Positions 13,201 through 25,233 are shown, counted from the first letter of the stretch. The stretch is 64,000 nt of DNA from Branchiostoma floridae (GCF_000003815.2 NC_049996.1:7026131-7090130); one strand, 5' to 3'. Numbers and translations: made by a program. The notes: generated by a model from the letters alone, not told the origin.

Positions 13201-15117
13201 TCTTTTTGGCTGCAATCAGAGCTAAGCACATCATCCTTATTAACGTACGATTTGGACCAATTTAATGTATATTCTAAAGTTTTAACACCCATTTTCGATA
13301 CATTGCAAAGATGATGGGTCGTCTATTGACAGACGGAGGTTGTACCTTCTGACGATGTTGCAGAAGTCGTCGAAGTGCACGAACCCCGACCCGTCGTCGA
13401 TATCCCTGCGGATGGAGATGATCTGTTCTTCCGTCGGGTTCAGTCCCAGCATGCGCAGCGCGCGGAACAGGTCGTGAATGTCCATCTGGTAAAGGTTTAC
13501 ATAATGGTAGACTGTTTTTACATTCTAGAAAATCAAACGCAAGATTTGAACACACGAATGTGACAAATATCTTTAGATCATTGGTCTAGTGAAGGTTTAC
13601 ATAATGGCAGAATGTTATTACATTCTAGGAAATCAAACGCAAGATTTGAACACACGAATGTGACAAAATGTAGATTATTGGTCTAGTAAAGGTTTATATG
13701 ATGGCAGACTGTTATTACATTCTAGAAAATCAAACGCAAGATTTGAACACACGAATGTGACAAATAAATGTAGATTATTGGTCTAGTAAAGGTTTATATG
13801 ATGGCAGACTGTTATTACATTCTAGGAAATCAAACGTAAGATTTGAACACACGAATGTGACAAATAAATGTAGATTATTGGTCTAGTAAAGGTTTATATA
13901 ATGGCAGAATGTTATTACATTCTAGAAAATCAAACGCAAGATTTGAACACACGAATGTGACAAATAAATGTAGATTATTGGTCTAGTAAAGGTTTATATG
14001 ATGGCAGACTGTTATTACATTCTAGAAAATCAAACGCAAGATTTGAACACACGAATGTGACAAATAAATGTAGATTATTGGTCTAGTAAAGGTTTATATG
14101 ATGGCAGACTGTTATTACATTCTAGGAAATCAAACGTAAGATTTGGACACACGAATGTGACAAATAAATGTAGATTATTGGTCTAGTAAAGGTTTATATG
14201 ATGGCAGACTGTTATTACATTCTAGAAAATCAAACGCAAGATTTGAACACACGAATGTGACAAATAAATGTAGATTATTGGTCTAGTAAAGGTTTATATG
14301 ATGGCAGACTGTTATTACATTCTAGGAAATCAAACGTAAGATTTGAACACACGAATGTGACAAATATCTTTAGATCATTGGTCTAGTGAAGGTTTACATG
14401 ATTGCATACTGTTATTACATTCTAGGAAATCAAACTTAAGATTTGAATAAACGAATGTGACAAATAGCGTCAGATTATTGCTCTTGTATGCATGCCAAAA
14501 TTGTCATCAACGAAGATGTCATGACCGTCTATGGCCAACCCCTTTCAATACGGGAGAGACCGATGATGATGCTGATATAAAACGTTATTCTGCAACTATT
14601 GTACAAGGTACAAAGCATGGCATTTACTGATACATAACTACAACTCCATAGGGCTAATCTACTTAATACAAGACAGTAAACTATGCATATTACGGGATGA
14701 GAATGGTCTTTTACGTAAATAATGGATTTCTAGCGTCTAGACCTTCTTCAATATATTTTCCTATGTATACCATGCAAGGGGTTGTCACATGTCATAAGTG
14801 TATTTGAATCTACTGCTTAATTCCATTCAGTTAAATCCAGGTATGTAGGATGACAGTCTTGTGTACAGTGAATTACGTATGATATGAATGAACTTTTGAA
14901 AAGGCTGCCTAACAATTATACTACAGAATAGGGACACAGCTTGCTACATTATATGGCTATGTAAAAAAAAAGCTTAAGAGCCAAACCTGCTTACAAGAAG
15001 CTCTCCATACTTTCAGTGTCTTACCTTTCCCGTTTTCTTCTTGTCGTATTTTATGAAGGCTTCTTGAAGAGTGGCGGACAAGGAGTCTTGCCTGTTGTAC
15101 GTTGGTCTCCTGGACAT
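10205..15117 (-). CDS. Calmodulin-like EF-hand protein, 154 residues, four coding exons
   Basis: Coding exons on the minus strand: 15117-15025, 13485-13346, 12553-12449, 10331-10205. All junctions are GT-AG and the phases (0, 2, 2) join cleanly to 154 residues, the size of calmodulin-class proteins. Loop 1 is residues 25-36 (DKKKTGKMDIHD, ends in Asp). Loop 2 is residues 60-71 and starts with Ile instead of Asp, so it probably binds calcium poorly or not at all. Loop 3 is 100-111 (DREGSGYIRATE) and loop 4 is 136-147 (DVTGDGMINYEE), both canonical. It is therefore likely a calcium sensor with a strong C-lobe and a weak N-lobe. The exact subfamily is not resolved. The ATG was chosen as the first in a frame that leads directly into loop 1. 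Introns 1 and 3 are packed with tandem repeats. Confidence 0.9.
10810..12130. repeat. Decayed ~130-165 bp tandem repeat in intron 3 of the EF-hand gene
   Basis: The phrase GCCAAGAAAAAC (or GCCAAGGAAAA) recurs at about 10899, 11071, 11203, 11360, 11513, 11678 and 11931, with a weaker copy near 12112. Several copies are followed by ACAGTAAGGCCA and then TGTCAACATTGA-like words. Spacing is mostly 130-175 bp. This looks like an old tandem array. Confidence 0.6.
12284..12297. repeat. Poly-G run
   Basis: A homopolymer run of about 13 G on the plus strand within intron 3 of the EF-hand gene. Its length may be unreliable in the assembly. Confidence 0.8.
12900..13085. repeat. GAATTCTGGGAACCTGAGCC minisatellite, locus 1
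   Basis: Roughly 19-25 bp degenerate units built on AGAATTCTGGGAACCTGAGC, about six copies, in intron 2 of the EF-hand gene. A related array lies at 38874-39025. Both arrays are near a GAGACATCT/AGATGTCTC word, suggesting they travelled within the same repeat family. Confidence 0.75.
13486..14485. repeat. Ten-copy, 100-bp tandem array in intron 1 of the EF-hand gene
   Basis: The anchor TCTAG(A/G)AAATCAAAC occurs ten times at ~100 bp intervals (about 13524 to 14421), and GGTCTAGT recurs at the same period. Copies are very similar, with the last one or two more diverged. The array abuts the exon 2 acceptor: the first unit supplies the acceptor (minus strand AACCTTTACCAG) and later units carry AACCTTTACTAG at the same place. 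Two variants, AAAATCAAACGCAAG and GAAATCAAACGTAAG, tend to alternate. Confidence 0.92.
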
Positions 15118-15240
15118 CTTGAACTCTTCTCAATATTCTTTCAACAGACAAACGGATGATTTCTTTGTAGTTCTGGTTCCTTTCTCTTGAGTGATCAACC
15201 CAGCTGGTCACTTAAGCTTGTACGTGCACATACACAGCAG
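15118..15240 (-). other. Probable 5' UTR of the EF-hand gene
   Basis: Non-coding sequence directly upstream of the ATG on the minus strand. It has no in-frame upstream ATG close to the start. The transcription start is not visible. Confidence 0.4.
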
Positions 15241-15524
15241 ACAGGCAGACGAGATTGTGTATAACGTTAATACTGGTTCAGGTCCTTCCGTGACAGTCCA
15301 TGGATAAAGTCCCCTTTATCCCACACCGTTCGTCGTATCATTACAAAAACATCAATACCGCCGTGAATACCACCATCATGGTGAACAGGGCCAGGAAGCC
15401 CGTCTTTTGTAGATAGTAAAGCTTAGGCATGTCGACTTAACGTTCGCTTCTGATGGATATATCCGGAAACACCGCGGCTCTGCGTTCACCCCAATCCTCT
15501 CAGTCACTCGCGTCTTTTCGCTTA

Positions 15525-15815
15525 CCTGGAATGGATGACAGCATGACAGCATTGACAACATAAAATGAATGACAGCATAAACTGGATGACAGCATAGCAG
15601 CATAAAATGGATGGCAACACGACAGCATAGAATAAATCAGAGCACAGCAGCATAGATTGAATCATAGCACAAGATGTGACAGCACGACAGTTTAAAGTGA
15701 ATGACGGAATGTCAGCATGAATGAATTTCATCCCGACAGCATAAAATAGTTGACAGCGCGACAGCATAAAATGTATGACACCTCGACAGTGTAGAATAAA
15801 TCCCAGCATTAGGTT
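15525..15815. repeat. Degenerate GACAGCATAAAATGAATGA repeat, cluster 1
   Basis: More than ten imperfect copies of GACAGCATAAAATG(A/G)AT with interspersed ACGACAGCAT. It lies just upstream of the EF-hand gene. A smaller second cluster is at 16258-16386. Confidence 0.75.
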
Positions 15816-16257
15816 TTCATCACAATCGCAAATCTAATCATAGTATTTGGTTGAAAACCTGCTGTAGGAAAAACTAGCCATGAATAGAAATGGTTACTAA
15901 GATAAGCTTTAAAGCTCTGCATACGTATTAGTACTCCAGTCCAGTAGCTAATCAGTAGTTTACAACTGACAAGTGTTCTTGCATCTTGAGAAGGTGGTGA
16001 TGGACAAAAGTATAGCTACTTTCAGTACTGTCTGACCACACTGTTCGAGAGCCTTTTCCTGGTGCGTGATTGAATGTCCTGTCATTTCTTGAGGCAGGTT
16101 AAGTGAGAGCATGTTTGAGCTAATTTGACTGGTGTGAATTGTTTGTCTATTGCAATTATAAACTGCTTAGAAGCACTTTCAATGATGTCTACAGGCGCTT
16201 CAGTCACTGACGAAAGGTCTGCAACGTCTGCCCGTTTCCAAAATCTATGCATTTGCT

Positions 16258-16386
16258 AGGTGTGACAGTGAGACAGCATACAACGAATCCTAGCAGGACA
16301 GCATGAAATGAATACCAGCTGTGACAGCATGAGTGACAGTACTATGTATAGCAGCACGACAGCATACAATTAATGACAGCATGGCA
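16258..16386. repeat. Degenerate GACAGCAT repeat, cluster 2
   Basis: About five copies of GACAGCAT followed by ACAA/GAAATGAAT. Same family as 15525-15815. Confidence 0.65.
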
Positions 16387-19300
16387 ATTGAGAATTGAAC
16401 TCTTGACCTTCCGTCCAAGATCAGGGTCACTTGCTATCTAATTACTAGCTTTCACCTAAATCCTGCATGTGATATAGACCACCAAGCACGCTGTGGACAA
16501 TCGATCGATTTCGCCTTGTAATCTCTCTTTAATGACCATTTCAAAGGAGATGATTTAACTTAGAATTACCGTCTTTAAGCAACGTTTTCTCTATAGTCCT
16601 CTAGTGAATTGCTTATTGGCTCAAAATCTAATAAACTACACGTATACATATAGAATTGTCGATGCATTTTCTCAATCGTATTTTTAATAGAATCATTCTG
16701 ATAGAAGTAGATTTATATTCATATACCATAATCTTTGCTATATAAGTTGAATGTACAAATAAACAAAATTTTGAATAAACTAGAAACATTCTTTAAGTCC
16801 AAGAATATACAAGACAGATCTAAATTCTATCCATCGTACGCTTTTTGACATTGGAATGTTGGCGTTATTTCGAATTCCCGGAAGTAAGAATGATTGACAT
16901 GCCACATTTGGAAGATGATAAGCCAATCTACAACTGATGCGACCCAACGGCTAGCGAACAAAGGGCCCAGAGCAAGGCTCAATTTTCAAGTCTAGCGACT
17001 AAACGATCGTTTTGACACGTGCCCTGACCCTGCCTGGAGCAGTCTGAATGCCGATCTCTAGTTTCTAATCCCCGAACTCCGGCTATGACGTAGTGTGGAT
17101 TAAATAACGGCCTAAACAACATCTGGGTGTATCATAACTCCTTATACAGAGAATACATACTACATATACTTGGCCTGACATAAAATAAACTTGAAAAGGT
17201 ATAACATTATCAAGTTAACATGGTCTTTGCCTACCGTACTGTTTCAGAAGAAGAAACCAAACCCAAGTTAGAATTTATAGTCAGCATTAAGACAAGATTA
17301 CTCACAAGCTACATCGTATTCTGCATTATTGTTTATCCGTCTTTTTCCTGTTTCTTGTAATTGGCCTGGTAAGATATTGCTTTACGAATATATGTAACGA
17401 TTGTAACTTGTAATGTGGTGGCAATAATAGATGCAGTTGGCCAACCATACCTTTCACACTAGCTTTAAAATGCAGCCTTGCATTGCTGTAAACCTAACTG
17501 CCTCTCAGAACAACCTGGTATTAGTCTAGTACCAATATGGCAGTGTTTAAAATGACTGGCTTACTTGCAGCTAAAAGCTTCTAAAGCCCCCAAGAATACA
17601 TTTCCGGACGTTGCACCACATTCCCATGCAAATTTAAAACAAAGTCTAGCATCGGTTTTGCACTCAGTAATGAAGATACCATGCCTAAATTCGCAAAAGC
17701 AACTCGTCGTCAAAGACATTTGATCCAAATCGTAGTCCTTACTGACATTGGCGAATGGAACATAGACTATACTCACCAATGCTACTGCATAGTATATCTA
17801 AAGGCAATGTTGCGATGGAGAATATCTTGTTGAAGCAATATGTACACGAAGAGAACAGCAAATACAACGCAGGCAAATGAACCTCATTTAGAAGCCTATC
17901 TCTCTACTAAGCCATTCTTGCTGTGACACGAATGATAAAACCCACCGCCTGTAGCTATTAGACGTCACCTAACTACACACAATTCGTAGGAAAGTATTTC
18001 TCACCACATTGAAACAGCGTTCGCCCCACCAAAATCAATCAGCTGAAAATTCCACCCAGATCTTCAACCACATTTCATCCTCCGCCTCCCTTGGTCTCTC
18101 ACCCGTCTGCTATGAACTCTCTCTACGTTAGGCTGGCTCTAAATATACCCGACAATGACCTCGCCCTGTGTGGAGACCTGACCGGGCTGTCAACGGAAGT
18201 AACATAAGCCGGGGCTGACGTGATACGGACAACGTAAGGACCTACTGGTGTTTTCTAATGATGTCACTCATGGTCGAAGACCAATAGGAAGGGTACTGAA
18301 GGTGCTATTTTTATTTTAAAAAGAAGAAACACATAATTGAACAAAAAGTGGGACTCTTTGTCTCCCTGAAGATAAACATAATTCATCTATATAGCCAACA
18401 CTAGTATTCGAGTAGTCTCTTTTTGAAATTATATAACTGTTCATTGCCACATGTTCGTCTCATATGTTTCTACCATGGACCATGTACTTGCAATTGCATG
18501 TAGCTTCCTGTCTGTAATAAGTGTAATTTCACATCTGATAGTTTAGATTCTATCAACTGCTAATGGATGACTTAGGCTATGGACTTTTTACTCTTGTGAT
18601 AAAGAAATAAAGTTCAAGGCTGAGTTTTTAGTCTTATCTTAATGGCGTTTGCAATAGAACGATATCCGACTATTCGTCTTCGGTACATGAAAAAGCTCTT
18701 CATATACAAAAGAGATGCTTTTGGCAACAAATCTCAAGCTTTAACTTTGCCTGCGGAATAGGTACCGTACAAAATCTTTTCACTTTGTATGATCCAACAT
18801 ATAAATCATGTGATAACATAAACTAGAAAGCTACTATATCTTCCGTGAAACGCATTCATGAGCAACAAAAGTTCTAAAGCATTTAGAACAAGGATATCCG
18901 CGATGTTTTCGGCTCGCTCCCGTTGCAATGGAAAAGTGTATGGAGAACTTTATTCTGGTATAACAAGTTTTTGGATACCCTAATTTCGATTATTTTTTAG
19001 GTTAAACCTCGAACGATTGGGTCCCACTTTAGGTCAACGTCATGGATAAACCCTATAGCTAGTCTGAATATAAAGCTACTACATTTCTTTAGAATCAGGT
19101 TTATGTGAAGGTACATGTACTATCTTAAGGAACAAAAAGTGGTCGCAAGAATAAAAAGTGACTCATATTTCAACTACGTATACATGACCATTTGTATATT
19201 TCCAACAATTTTCATGATTACGTATTCGTGTATCTATAGTGAGTTGATGATTGAAATCCTTGAACCAGGGCAGGACACCTGCTATAAATAATTCACACTC

Positions 19301-20208
19301 ATCCCCTCATGACGCTCAACACACACGCTCAAGAACCACAATGATAACATCATAGTGTTTTTTATTTACACGGGGTTTCGTGTGGTCATGACGTGTCCGT
19401 TGGGGCGTATGTATGACGTAAGCACTACGGTGCTGACGTCATCAGATGAGACCATAACCCTTAGTGAATGAGAAACATTGTAGCTATGTCATCAACGTTC
19501 TCATATAAGATACATCTTACAAAGTGTCTACTAGGTATTAAAAATCAAAAGTATCAGATACTGAGATAGAAGTTAAGTTTATATGTGGAAGTACGTTAAT
19601 CGAGTAACTTAAGCATTGGGATAAGAGTACATAGCTTTAATTTTAGTCTTATAGTCCAGACTCCCTTAAGCAAACACAGATTTATCCGTTTTGATCGAAA
19701 AGCGACAGGCTTCTGTCAAAGCAAGCTTAACTGACGAGACACGGTATTATGTGGACTTACAATGTTAATCCTTTCAGTCGCCTCGACCCATACCCTTCGT
19801 GTCCGTATGTAACACGAACCACCATCTTGTCACTACGAATTACCATTGAGAAACATCATCGAGTAATTGATGCTGCAGCTGATTGACAGAAATATGTCGA
19901 TGTTTTTTTCTTCATTACGCTAGACAAGATGGTCAAGCTCTGAAGATATGACAAGAATTGTGATCACCAAATAAAGATGCACAGTGGGTCATGTGCGTGT
20001 GGGTTTTTGTCAAGCTTGGGTCCCCTGATTGAGGGTTTAATCGCTGGATGGCTGTACTAAAACGCATTTTATAGCAAATCAATGGTAACGCTAAGGTTAG
20101 AAGAGCCTTTCAGATGCCCTTCGATTCACTGGGCAAAATTCGTTTAAAGCCTTAAGCTTGAGCAGGGGCAGGGAAGACTTCAAAATGCCTTCTCATCGGA
20201 CTCCCTTA
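16387..20208. other. Spacer without recognised genes
   Basis: AT-rich unique-looking sequence with only short chance ORFs. A box B-like GGTCAAGAGTTCAATTCTC (minus strand, about 16390-16420) may be a worn tRNA-SINE head. A TGACGT motif cluster is listed separately. Confidence 0.5.
19389..19441. promoter_or_regulatory. Cluster of CRE-like TGACGT motifs
   Basis: TGACGT at 19389 and 19414, and a full palindromic CRE TGACGTCA at 19434-19441, with spacings of 25 and 20 bp. This is the half-site/site bound by CREB/ATF factors. A distal enhancer is possible but no promoter or gene is adjacent. Confidence 0.3.
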
Positions 20209-21270
20209 AGCCCCGGTCACAAAGCGCGTACGATTTCTTGCGATGGTATATTCCGCATATCGTACGATGAGCGCAGTAAATCGCAGCAAAATCGTAAGCA
20301 AAATCAGCCATCGCAACGCATCGGATGGTGTTCAAAATTTTTCCAGCGTCGTACGATTTTTCACTTGTGTCTTTTTTGAATAGCCGCCTGGCCGCTTTTG
20401 TGCTTCTTTATCCAACAAAATGTGGACTTAGCTGTTGAATACCTTCCTATGATATATTTAACTGTAAAAATAAATTAAAAGAGACCATGACAACAAGAGT
20501 ATTACAAGCAAAAGTTCAAATCAAGCGTGAGTACTGGTATGGTTATCTCGGCCTGCTTGCCGGCTATACGTGTCAGGCTCTTTCGAAGGTCGTATCATGC
20601 TATGCTATCAACAAAAAGATGCCATCATACAAAAATCATATCATAAGCATTATATCATATCTATTTCCGACTCATAGAGCCTGCCTTTATGTTCGAGTTG
20701 TCCCAATGGTTATTACGATTATGGTAAACTGACCCAAGACCGACGAGAGCTTAGATTTGATCTAATTATAAACTCACGTGCATGAAGCGATCAAACAATT
20801 GTCTGCATCACCTGTGCGGGGCGCGCTGTTCTCTGGTTGCGACTGTGGCAGTTGCGACTGATATATTTTCCCTTTTCGTCAATATCCACAATATCAGGGA
20901 AAACTGAAACCATCACAACATGCTAACAATTCATAAATCTATAACCTCATCAGTAGACAAAAATTGCAATAATGAAGTCTGCTATGGGGGCAAATAAAAT
21001 CTTACGACGATAGCGAAATTTTGAACATGTTCAAAATCCATTTCAGCTCTATTTTTCGCCATACGACGCTCCCCGATTTACTATGATTCACTGCGATTGA
21101 CGCAGGCACGCTCTTATGACCTCATCGTACGATGCACTACGCGCTTTGTGACCACGGCTATATATACTTAAACCATTGCTTCCGATTCTCCCCCGACTTA
21201 CGACGCACTGCGCTTATTCTGCGCATCGGAAGGAATCGCAAGGAATCGTACGCGCTTTGTGACCGGGGCT
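20209..21270. mobile_element. PIF/Harbinger-like non-autonomous element, 1062 bp
   Basis: Inverted ends AGCCCCGGTCACAAAGCGCG and CGCGCTTTGTGACCGGGGCT (27 bp or more in total) are flanked by TTA on both sides (20206-20208, 21271-21273), the target preference of PIF/Harbinger transposons. No transposase is visible. A second diverged copy of the right end (GCGCTTTGTGACCACGGCT) sits inside at about 21140-21160. Confidence 0.85.
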
Positions 21271-21273
21271 TTA

Positions 21274-22032
21274 TCTACATACCAAAAAGTAGCAACTACG
21301 AAAAGAGCAATACAATGATTGAACGTATCTAAATTGCTATTTATCATTGATTTCCAAAGAAAAACTCAATCGGTAGACCTTATCAATAATGCTAAACGAT
21401 AAGCCAGAAATCCACTGTATTGCACGTTTTCCCCAACACCCTTGACATTATAGTCATCGAATGACATAGGAAGAACAATAGGAAGCTCCATTTGTCTCAG
21501 CAGACAATACATTGGAATTTGTATGCAGTACAATGGAATAGATCTAGATAAGATGAGACAATGAAATGGCATCATCACTCTCTCTATGCCGTTACTGACT
21601 TAGCACAATGACATGATGGTTACAGGGCGTGCAACAAAGTCTCTAACAGACTTCTCCTATTGTTAAGAGAACAGTTTAATTTTCCAAAAGGACAAGACTG
21701 AAGGGGCTTGCCCAACAATCACTGACATGTGAACTCGTATGACAGCCAAATCCTTTACCTTATTATTCTATTTGGCAAATTTCTAGTGGATTTGTTTTTA
21801 GGTCCTTAACACATGTACGTACGTGCCTACATTTTTGTATGTCTAAAAACTTAGCTCTTACGTGTAAACTGCTATATTGTAACCAGCATGCGTAGGTCTC
21901 GATACAGCCGGTTTTAGATGGGCTTTTACCTTAATCAGCCAATTTGAGACATCAGAGAACTGTGGCCTTGGAAGTGACATCTGTATGTACAACAGATGGG
22001 CAGTACATGTACAGCGAGTGTCCAACTCCAAT
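21274..22032. other. Spacer, nothing recognised
   Basis: Unique-looking AT-rich sequence between two mobile elements, with only chance ORFs. Confidence 0.5.
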
Positions 22033-22240
22033 TGTAAATGCATTTAAATTCGCAGAGATTTAATTTTGCGGTAGCGGGAAATGGACTTTTCGCGGTGGTT
22101 TTAATTTCGCGGTAGCACCATTCACTGTAGTCTCTTACTGTTATGAAAAAAAAATGTTCGCGGTGGTTTTAAATTCGCGGTGAAGCGGCCGCCGCGAAAA
22201 CCGCGAACATTTAACCACCGCGAAAGTTTCTGCATTTACA
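22033..22240. mobile_element. TTCGCGGTGG foldback MITE, copy 1
   Basis: Begins TGTAAATGCATTTAA and ends TTCTGCATTTACA, so the termini are inverted. The interior is palindromic around CGGCCGCCG, with repeated TTCGCGGTGG and CCACCGCGAA words. Related copies are at 52003-52208 and 60120-60180. I recall this family as abundant in lancelet sequence. Confidence 0.85.
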
Positions 22241-24329
22241 ATACTTTTAGTAGTAGTAGTAGAGCTTCATGCAGGTTTGTCATGAGTATCTGAAAGCCGG
22301 TGGCAGCAAAAAACATTAGGAAAGGATGTCACAATCTTAAAATGTTGTAATACTGAGTTTCCTGGTTCGACATCGTCAATGATTTACATATCACATAGCA
22401 AATTCATGGAATATAGAAATGGTTGGCTTCACTTGGTCCTATTTTTGCATATATCACCATCTGCTGAATCAATGGGCTTAGTCTTAAAATCTTTTTAAAA
22501 CAGTTGCTGACTTAAGACTTGAAAATTACTAAACGTCTCGTGGTGCTACTACTTTCTTCTTTCTAGGAGATCATCGCTTTTGATAAATAAGTCATACTGA
22601 AGATCTGATGATGGATCTGTCGAACTGAACAAAGAAGGGAACAATGTTTACTGCTCATTCATACATTGACTGTTCAAAGCCCTATACTATTAATAGTGTG
22701 TGACATACTGAAGAGCTGATTTAGACGTTAGGTCGAAAAGTTCATGTCCTTTTTCAGTGCACGTGGTCACTACAAAAGGTCAAGGTTTTGCAAAGCGATC
22801 GGTCTGGCCATGGTATACGGAAGCACAACATTTTATCCCTACTGAGGTCTAACATCTCAACAGGCGATACGTGTGGCACAAGACGGTCTACTCACCTCCC
22901 ACAACGCACCCGTCAGCGGAAGTAAGGTAAAGTACGTAATAACATCGAAGTGAACGCACCTAGGGGCGCACAACTTCCACAATTCGTCGTCACATCTTGA
23001 AAGAGCTTGCTGATCCGTAGCTATGCTAAAAGGGTTTGGTGAAAAATTACCTTGCTTAAAAGCCCTTTTCCCGCTCGTACATAAAAGGGTCGACTAGAGA
23101 AGCACATTCTTTGATAGCCCGAAGAAGGCTTTGAAGAATTGAAAACTACAGACTGATAGCTCTTATACATACCAATTCAGAGAAAAGTCTGTACTCATTA
23201 CACTTTGTTCATGTAACTTCATCAAAAATCTATGTACTTCATTGCTCCTGTCGTCATATCATGATTTTAAATACTAAGGAAAAGTAATATCCTTAACGTC
23301 ATATAATTTATAACTCCCGTAAGATTACAAGGCTGGCACAAATAACCTTTGTTAGATCAAGGACGTTATAATCTCTCTCTCTCTCTCTCTCTTTCTATAT
23401 ATATATATATATAACGTTAACGTGGTTATTTATAATATAACCACGGCTAGATTAAGTGTATTTTCCAGATTAAGGCCAAGTGATGTAAAAATGTATGTCA
23501 TAAAGAAGCTTCCTTAGTCTGGAAAATACTCTCACGTCATTCATCTCACATCCTGAGCTTTGCGGCATCAGTCTCTGGTGACATAAAAAACCGTGATATT
23601 TGAGACCATTTAGACATCACAAAATGTCGCTGTCTGGAGCAGGTTTATCGTCTGTATCCAAATGGCAGCAATAATGGCACGTAAGGCAGCGGATGCAAGG
23701 AATGCCTCTCAGTAGAAGTCATATTGGTTTACTGATGCATTACATTCTTCAAATGTTGCTTTAAACCAACCGTCATTTTTCCGAGAGCACATACAAGCCT
23801 TGAACTTCATGATTCGTGCCCATTGTCTTTTACGTGTATAGAAACACGGTTTGTTTGCTGAAAATAACGTTACATCTTTTCTATACAGTTTTCTATTATT
23901 AATCATGTAAGCGATGTACCTATCAACTCAGGAATAAAAGCTTACCAAATTTGCCACCGCACCGTAACAGAAGGGCAAACAACAACAGTGATAATAGCTT
24001 ATCAGGTCTTACATTGTATGTTGGGGAATAAGGGTGAAAATGACCCCATTTGTAGACTCGGGAACCTGGTGCTTGATGACGTCGTTCTCTTGAAACATCC
24101 TTTGTCATCCTGTAAAAAAAGCATACATGGAACAACACGCACTAGGATCCCCACCACCCCCACCCCCCTCACACATTTTCCCTCAGTCTTCAACGTTTGC
24201 GACTGCTCAGACTATGTTAACCATATGTTATCAACCTATTATCAAGGAAAGAACAAATTGCAACGTTGCTTATCAGTTGAACGCCCTTATAAGGGCCAGT
24301 TTGAGCAATTTTTCTCTCCATTTTTCTTC
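22241..24329. other. Spacer with microsatellite and a small inverted repeat
   Basis: Contains a (CT)n run at 23372-23392 followed by (TA)n at 23396-23412. GTATTTTCCAG (about 23458) and CTGGAAAATAC (about 23520) form a small inverted repeat. No gene is recognised. Confidence 0.6.
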
Positions 24330-24480
24330 CAACTCGGTTGGTAGACTTCAACAAGTGCAAGAGCCCCACAATGCACCACGCGGGATGACCCGCCCAGGGC
24401 ATTGTGGGACAAAAATATCCATTTCCGGTTCCGGTCCTGATCTCACTAGTACCAGCTGATCGACGGTGTGTAGCGAAGTT
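24330..24480 (+). promoter_or_regulatory. Promoter candidate of the BTB-Kelch gene
   Basis: A GC-richer island about 0.8 kb upstream of the ATG. It contains a ten-base inverted pair, CCCACAATGC at 24365 and GCATTGTGGG at 24399, and TTCCGGTTCCGG at about 24423, resembling paired ETS sites. The ATG at 25234 follows directly after an acceptor (CCCTTCAG, then GCATT), so an untranslated first exon must lie upstream, plausibly here. The start site is not determined. Confidence 0.4.
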
Positions 24481-25233
24481 TAGCTGGGGTTTTGCAACTT
24501 TTGAAAGCTACCTTCATGGAGCAAGTTCTTATTTAGTGTACTCCAGGCAATGTTCTGTCCTTCTGGGTTGCGCTTTTGAGTGATTTCTCGTTAAATTTCA
24601 CGAAAATACCTCCGCGGAAGAGCAGACGACAAAAGTGGGGAGGGGGGCGTGTTCGAAGGAAGTGCGTTCGAACGCGTTCTCGAATTTTGCCGTTATCCGT
24701 CGAATGTGGTTGAGTATTTTGAATAGTAAGGAATTTAGAAGGATCAGTAGCTTCATCCTCACCATCGCGCATATTTCTAGGCGTTTTGGCGGCTTCAAAA
24801 TGGTTTGTATTCCCTTTGGACTTTATTACGTCGTCTGCAATTTTGTTTATTTTTGGCCCATAAACACGCGAGGCATACTAGCAGTTATTACTATTCATGT
24901 AACTTATGATAACATATGTGATTGACATCTTCTTAGCACCCTAAACTCAATATGGCACAAGTGTCGTGATATAACATGACTGAATATTACTGATTTCGGT
25001 CTAGGCATAGACCCTAGAGATATACTTATTTGTAAATACTTTGGGCATTTGTTTCATCCCAACATGAATAGTACAATGTATGATATTGTTTTAACGTTAT
25101 TAAATGTTTCTAGTTCAATATAGTACAAAATTAACCTTTCTAACAGTTCACTCCAATATCAAATTAGATTAATACTTTGATTGAAATGGTTTAAATCTTA
25201 ATACTTTACTCTCTTTTTTTCCCTTCAGGCATT

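Noticed and set aside
13274-13555. Longer open frames overlapping exon 2 of the EF-hand gene
   Set aside because: They are shadow frames or read through the donor at 13345; the EF-hand frame with phase-matched neighbours is the real one.
16387-16450. tRNA gene on the minus strand
   Set aside because: Only a box B-like word is convincing; the acceptor stem and anticodon arm do not fold. At most a SINE remnant.
23988-24459. 110-118 codon frames upstream of the BTB-Kelch gene
   Set aside because: They lie across the presumed promoter and contain proline runs from simple sequence; no homology pattern.
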